Below are positions 62,287-64,000 of a stretch of DNA of 64,000 nt, piece by piece. The notes beneath the pieces are model-generated. The model saw nothing but the letters and a program-made list of their open reading frames with translations. It had not been told where the DNA came from and searched no databases. This DNA comes from Planctomycetota bacterium. Lineage in GTDB: Bacteria; Planctomycetota; Phycisphaerae; Sedimentisphaerales; Anaerobacaceae. The number at the start of each line of letters is the position of its first letter. Position 1 is the stretch's first letter. The stretch spans positions 103,867 to 167,866 of the forward strand of contig VRUL01000009.1 in assembly GCA_019456145.1 (NCBI GenBank). The letters run 5' to 3'. The position numbers were made by a program, and so were the translations under genes.

Positions 62287-62967
62287 ATGTCTGATTTGCG
62301 ATTAGCCAAAGCCGGGACAATTGAAATTGTGCCCTCAATCCTCAATGCCGATTTCGCCCATATAGCGGATGAAATAGCTGAAATTGCCTCGGCCGGCGTC
62401 GGCATGGTGCACCTGGACGTTATGGATGGTCACTTCGTCCCGAATATCACAATAGGACCGCCTGTTATCGCAAAGCTTAGAAAATGCAGCAATCTTGTTT
62501 TCGATGCCCACCTGATGATAAGCGAGCCGGACAGGTATGCTCAGGCGTTTATTGAAGCAGGCGCCAACCACATAACGTTTCACATTGAAGTTCCTGCAAA
62601 ACACGAAGACCTTATTGATAGCATCCACGACCTCGGTGCAACCGCGGGAATTTGCCTCAATCCCGAAACCCCCGTTGAAGCGATAGAAAAAATCGCCCCC
62701 CTTTGTGATATGGTCCTTGTTATGACCGTTCACCCCGGTTTTGGCGGACAGAAATTTATCCCCGAGGCCGCAAAAAAAGTTACAAGAGTAAGGGAGATTG
62801 TAGGCCCCGATATCAGGATCCAAGTCGATGGCGGTATTGATCCTGATACAACCCCGACGGTTGTCTCTTATGGTGCTGATACCCTTGTAGTCGGCAACGC
62901 AATTTTTTCAAACCCCGACCGCGTCGCTGCAATAAACGCAATTCGAAACGCCTGCCCCGTTAGATAA
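62287..62967 (+). CDS. rpe: ribulose-phosphate 3-epimerase
   Basis: Cytoplasmic TIM-barrel metalloenzyme of 226 residues that interconverts ribulose 5-phosphate and xylulose 5-phosphate. PSILNADFAHIADEI at the start, MVHLDVMDGHFVPNITIGPP with the metal-binding His/Asp, FDAHLMISEPD, LVMTVHPGFGGQKFIPEA and IQVDGGIDPDT are all conserved. It follows pgk by 60 bp, joining lower glycolysis to the pentose phosphate pathway. Confidence 0.96.
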   Translation: MSDLRLAKAGTIEIVPSILNADFAHIADEIAEIASAGVGMVHLDVMDGHFVPNITIGPPVIAKLRKCSNLVFDAHLMISEPDRYAQAFIEAGANHITFHIEVPAKHEDLIDSIHDLGATAGICLNPETPVEAIEKIAPLCDMVLVMTVHPGFGGQKFIPEAAKKVTRVREIVGPDIRIQVDGGIDPDTTPTVVSYGADTLVVGNAIFSNPDRVAAINAIRNACPVR

Positions 62968-63617
62968 TCACTCGCCTTCCAGTTTTATGTCCGGGTTTAT
63001 CAAGAATCCTAACTGCAAATTTATTTCGAACTTTTTTTCTATCTAATGGGGCCTGCAAATAACTTCCCACAATTACCCTCTGGAGCCGTTACTGATTTTC
63101 GTCTCGAAGCCAGTGCAAACCTATAAACGCAAAATCTTTGTAATTGACAATGCAGTCCCCGTTTACATCACCTGCCACGATGATTTCACAAACTGGTCTT
63201 TATACGTTATCTCTGTAAGATGTATTACTAATTAAATACCGGAAGTTATCGGACAACTAATAGCTGTCGTTGTTCTTTCGTGTATTTTTTATACATCTGT
63301 TGTGTCCTCCGAATCCGAATCGGCAGTTAGGCCCGTATATTCATACAGGTTCCGATTGTTAAACGCTTTAAGAGGGTATTAATAGTTCTCGACGCCTCTA
63401 AACTCATTGGTCATTTCACTATTTGGTTTGCCGTTTCGTGCAAGATGTTTCTGAAAAAAGACTTATTGAAAAAATAGAAGTTATGTATCGGCTTCTGAGA
63501 ACCGATAAAAAGCTTCGGTTGTAAGTCTGCCCGCGTGGGGCCGAGAGTAGTTGGATAGATCAGCTAAAAAAGAAACGAATTCGTTAAAAAAACCAAATTT
63601 AAATGGGAGGCATAAAA
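62968..63617. other. 650-bp intergenic region with a decayed gene end
   Basis: Holds the dockerin-like remnant at 63089-63199 on the minus strand, a short hairpin (ATCGG/CCGAT, near 63490) and no intact gene. The promoter of the histone-like gene must lie in its right part. Confidence 0.5.
63089..63199 (-). pseudogene. remnant of a dockerin-like C-terminus
   Basis: Minus strand, 36 codons and a stop: RPVCEIIVAGDVNGDCIVN followed by YKDFAFIGLHWLRDENQ. GDVNGDCIVNYKDF is a calcium-binding dockerin-type half repeat (D-x-N-x-D-x6-D), common at the very end of large exoproteins in Sedimentisphaerales. A TAA stop interrupts the frame directly upstream (63200-63202), and no start is present. It marks the 3' end of a lost exoprotein gene. 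Confidence 0.7.
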
Positions 63618-64000
63618 ATGGCAAAAAGAAAAGCTACAACCAGAAAAAGGGTAACCCGTAAAAGCCCTGCAACAAAGGCAACAAGAAAAACCACTGCCAG
63701 GAAACGCACAACTGCTAAGAAAAGTGTAACACCCAAGGCAAAGGCAACCGGAAAAGCCACCGCCAGGAAACGCGCAACAGCTAAGAAAAGCGTAACACCC
63801 AAGGCAAAGGCAACCGGAAAAGCCACCGCCAGGAAACGCGCAACAGCTAAGAAAAGCGTAACACCCAAGGCAAAGGCAACCGGAAAAGCCACCGCCAGGA
63901 AACGCGCAACAGCTAAGAAAAGCGTAACACCCAAGGCAAAGGCAACCGGAAAAGCCACCGCCAGGAAACGCGCAACAGCTAAGAAAAGCGTAACACCCAA
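63618..64000 (+). CDS. histone H1-like Lys/Ala/Thr-rich repeat protein, C-terminus outside window
   Basis: Starts MAKRKATTRKRVTRKSPA after GGGAGG and is open to the window edge (127 codons seen). From residue 33 on it consists of 22-residue units AKKSVTPKAKATGKATARKR plus A-T. The composition is that of histone H1-like nucleoid proteins and of AlgP-type Lys/Ala/Pro repeat proteins: no fold, a strongly basic DNA-binding tail. It probably compacts or regulates DNA. A long frame on the opposite strand here is only the mirror of the repeats. Confidence 0.8.
   Translation, partial: MAKRKATTRKRVTRKSPATKATRKTTARKRTTAKKSVTPKAKATGKATARKRATAKKSVTPKAKATGKATARKRATAKKSVTPKAKATGKATARKRATAKKSVTPKAKATGKATARKRATAKKSVTP
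63714..64000 (+). repeat. 66-bp near-identical tandem repeats in the histone H1-like gene
   Basis: Unit starts at 63714, 63780, 63846, 63912 and 63978, exact 66-bp period. Copies from the second on are identical over their visible length, which points to recent expansion. Confidence 0.95.

Noticed and set aside
51744..63585. Perfect 12-bp palindromes (ACAATCGATTGT at 51744, TTCGATATCGAA at 62258, AACGAATTCGTT at 63574) as operators
   Set aside because: Roughly fifteen such palindromes are expected by chance in 64 kb, and these three share no common sequence.
63599..64000. Long open minus-strand frame opposite the histone H1-like gene, hydrophobic with Val/Ala/Leu/Phe repeats
   Set aside because: It is the mirror of the 66-bp repeats; the plus strand has the ribosome-binding site, a start codon and a known protein type.
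1..64000. tRNA, rRNA, CRISPR arrays, insertion sequences or prophage genes
   Set aside because: No cloverleaf with a T-arm signature, no regular spaced repeats with unique spacers, and no transposase or integrase motifs were seen in any frame.

Overview
The window looks like a chromosomal segment of a Planctomycetes bacterium, most likely of the Phycisphaerae / Sedimentisphaerales type. The main clues are the many Tat-exported formylglycine sulfatases, the ECF sigma / membrane anti-sigma pairs whose anti-sigma proteins carry an R-I-M-K-S-x-I-T-K-L-A-A-A-A stretch, the Tat-exported Gfo/Idh/MocA oxidoreductase, the parallel beta-helix and HAF-repeat exoproteins, a leftover dockerin-like repeat, and the isolated ftsW-murG pair. 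This assignment is inferred from gene content; no rRNA or tRNA was found.

Left part (1-16.1 kb, mostly minus strand). Two tandem sulfatases, the first cut by the window edge, are followed upstream by two small membrane proteins and a beta-helix exoprotein. A ZIP metal transporter (plus strand) and a pterin-dependent methyltransferase (minus strand) come next. After a gene-poor gap there is a minus-strand series: HAF-repeat protein, DUF5010/GH99-like protein, GH99-like endo-mannosidase, thiamine phosphate synthase with an N-terminal ThiD2-like domain, and a beta-helix protein built of exact 24-residue repeats.

Middle part (16.3-49.6 kb, mostly plus strand). An MgtC/SapB protein, a large exported protein of unknown function, a GH130 mannoside phosphorylase and an LtaS-like membrane transferase are followed by a gene-free interval with a candidate small RNA. 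Then come ftsW-murG (minus), two membrane proteins of unknown role, DUF72, cupin, a PutP-type symporter, a 2H phosphoesterase, a Tat-exported TIM-barrel/DUF6807 fusion with a Gfo/Idh/MocA partner, a cysteine-less MGMT-like protein, a fused MFS/spermidine-synthase-like protein next to a PD40/TPR protein with a CxxCH motif, a TPR lipoprotein, tilS, a PilT-like ATPase, and three tandem sulfatases. GH99, GH130 and the sulfatases together suggest use of mannose-containing, possibly sulfated glycans.

Right part (49.6-64 kb). Four consecutive minus-strand ECF sigma / anti-sigma operons each end in a near-identical terminator. All four anti-sigma genes contain a good ribosome-binding site and a Met codon just before the transmembrane helix, which could give a short sensor-only product. 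The fourth sigma gene is broken by an internal frameshifting deletion, and a decayed anti-sigma tail lies behind the first operon. These are followed on the plus strand by gap-pgk-rpe (central carbon metabolism), a dockerin-like remnant, and the start of a Lys/Ala/Thr-rich histone H1-like gene made of 66-bp repeats that runs off the window.
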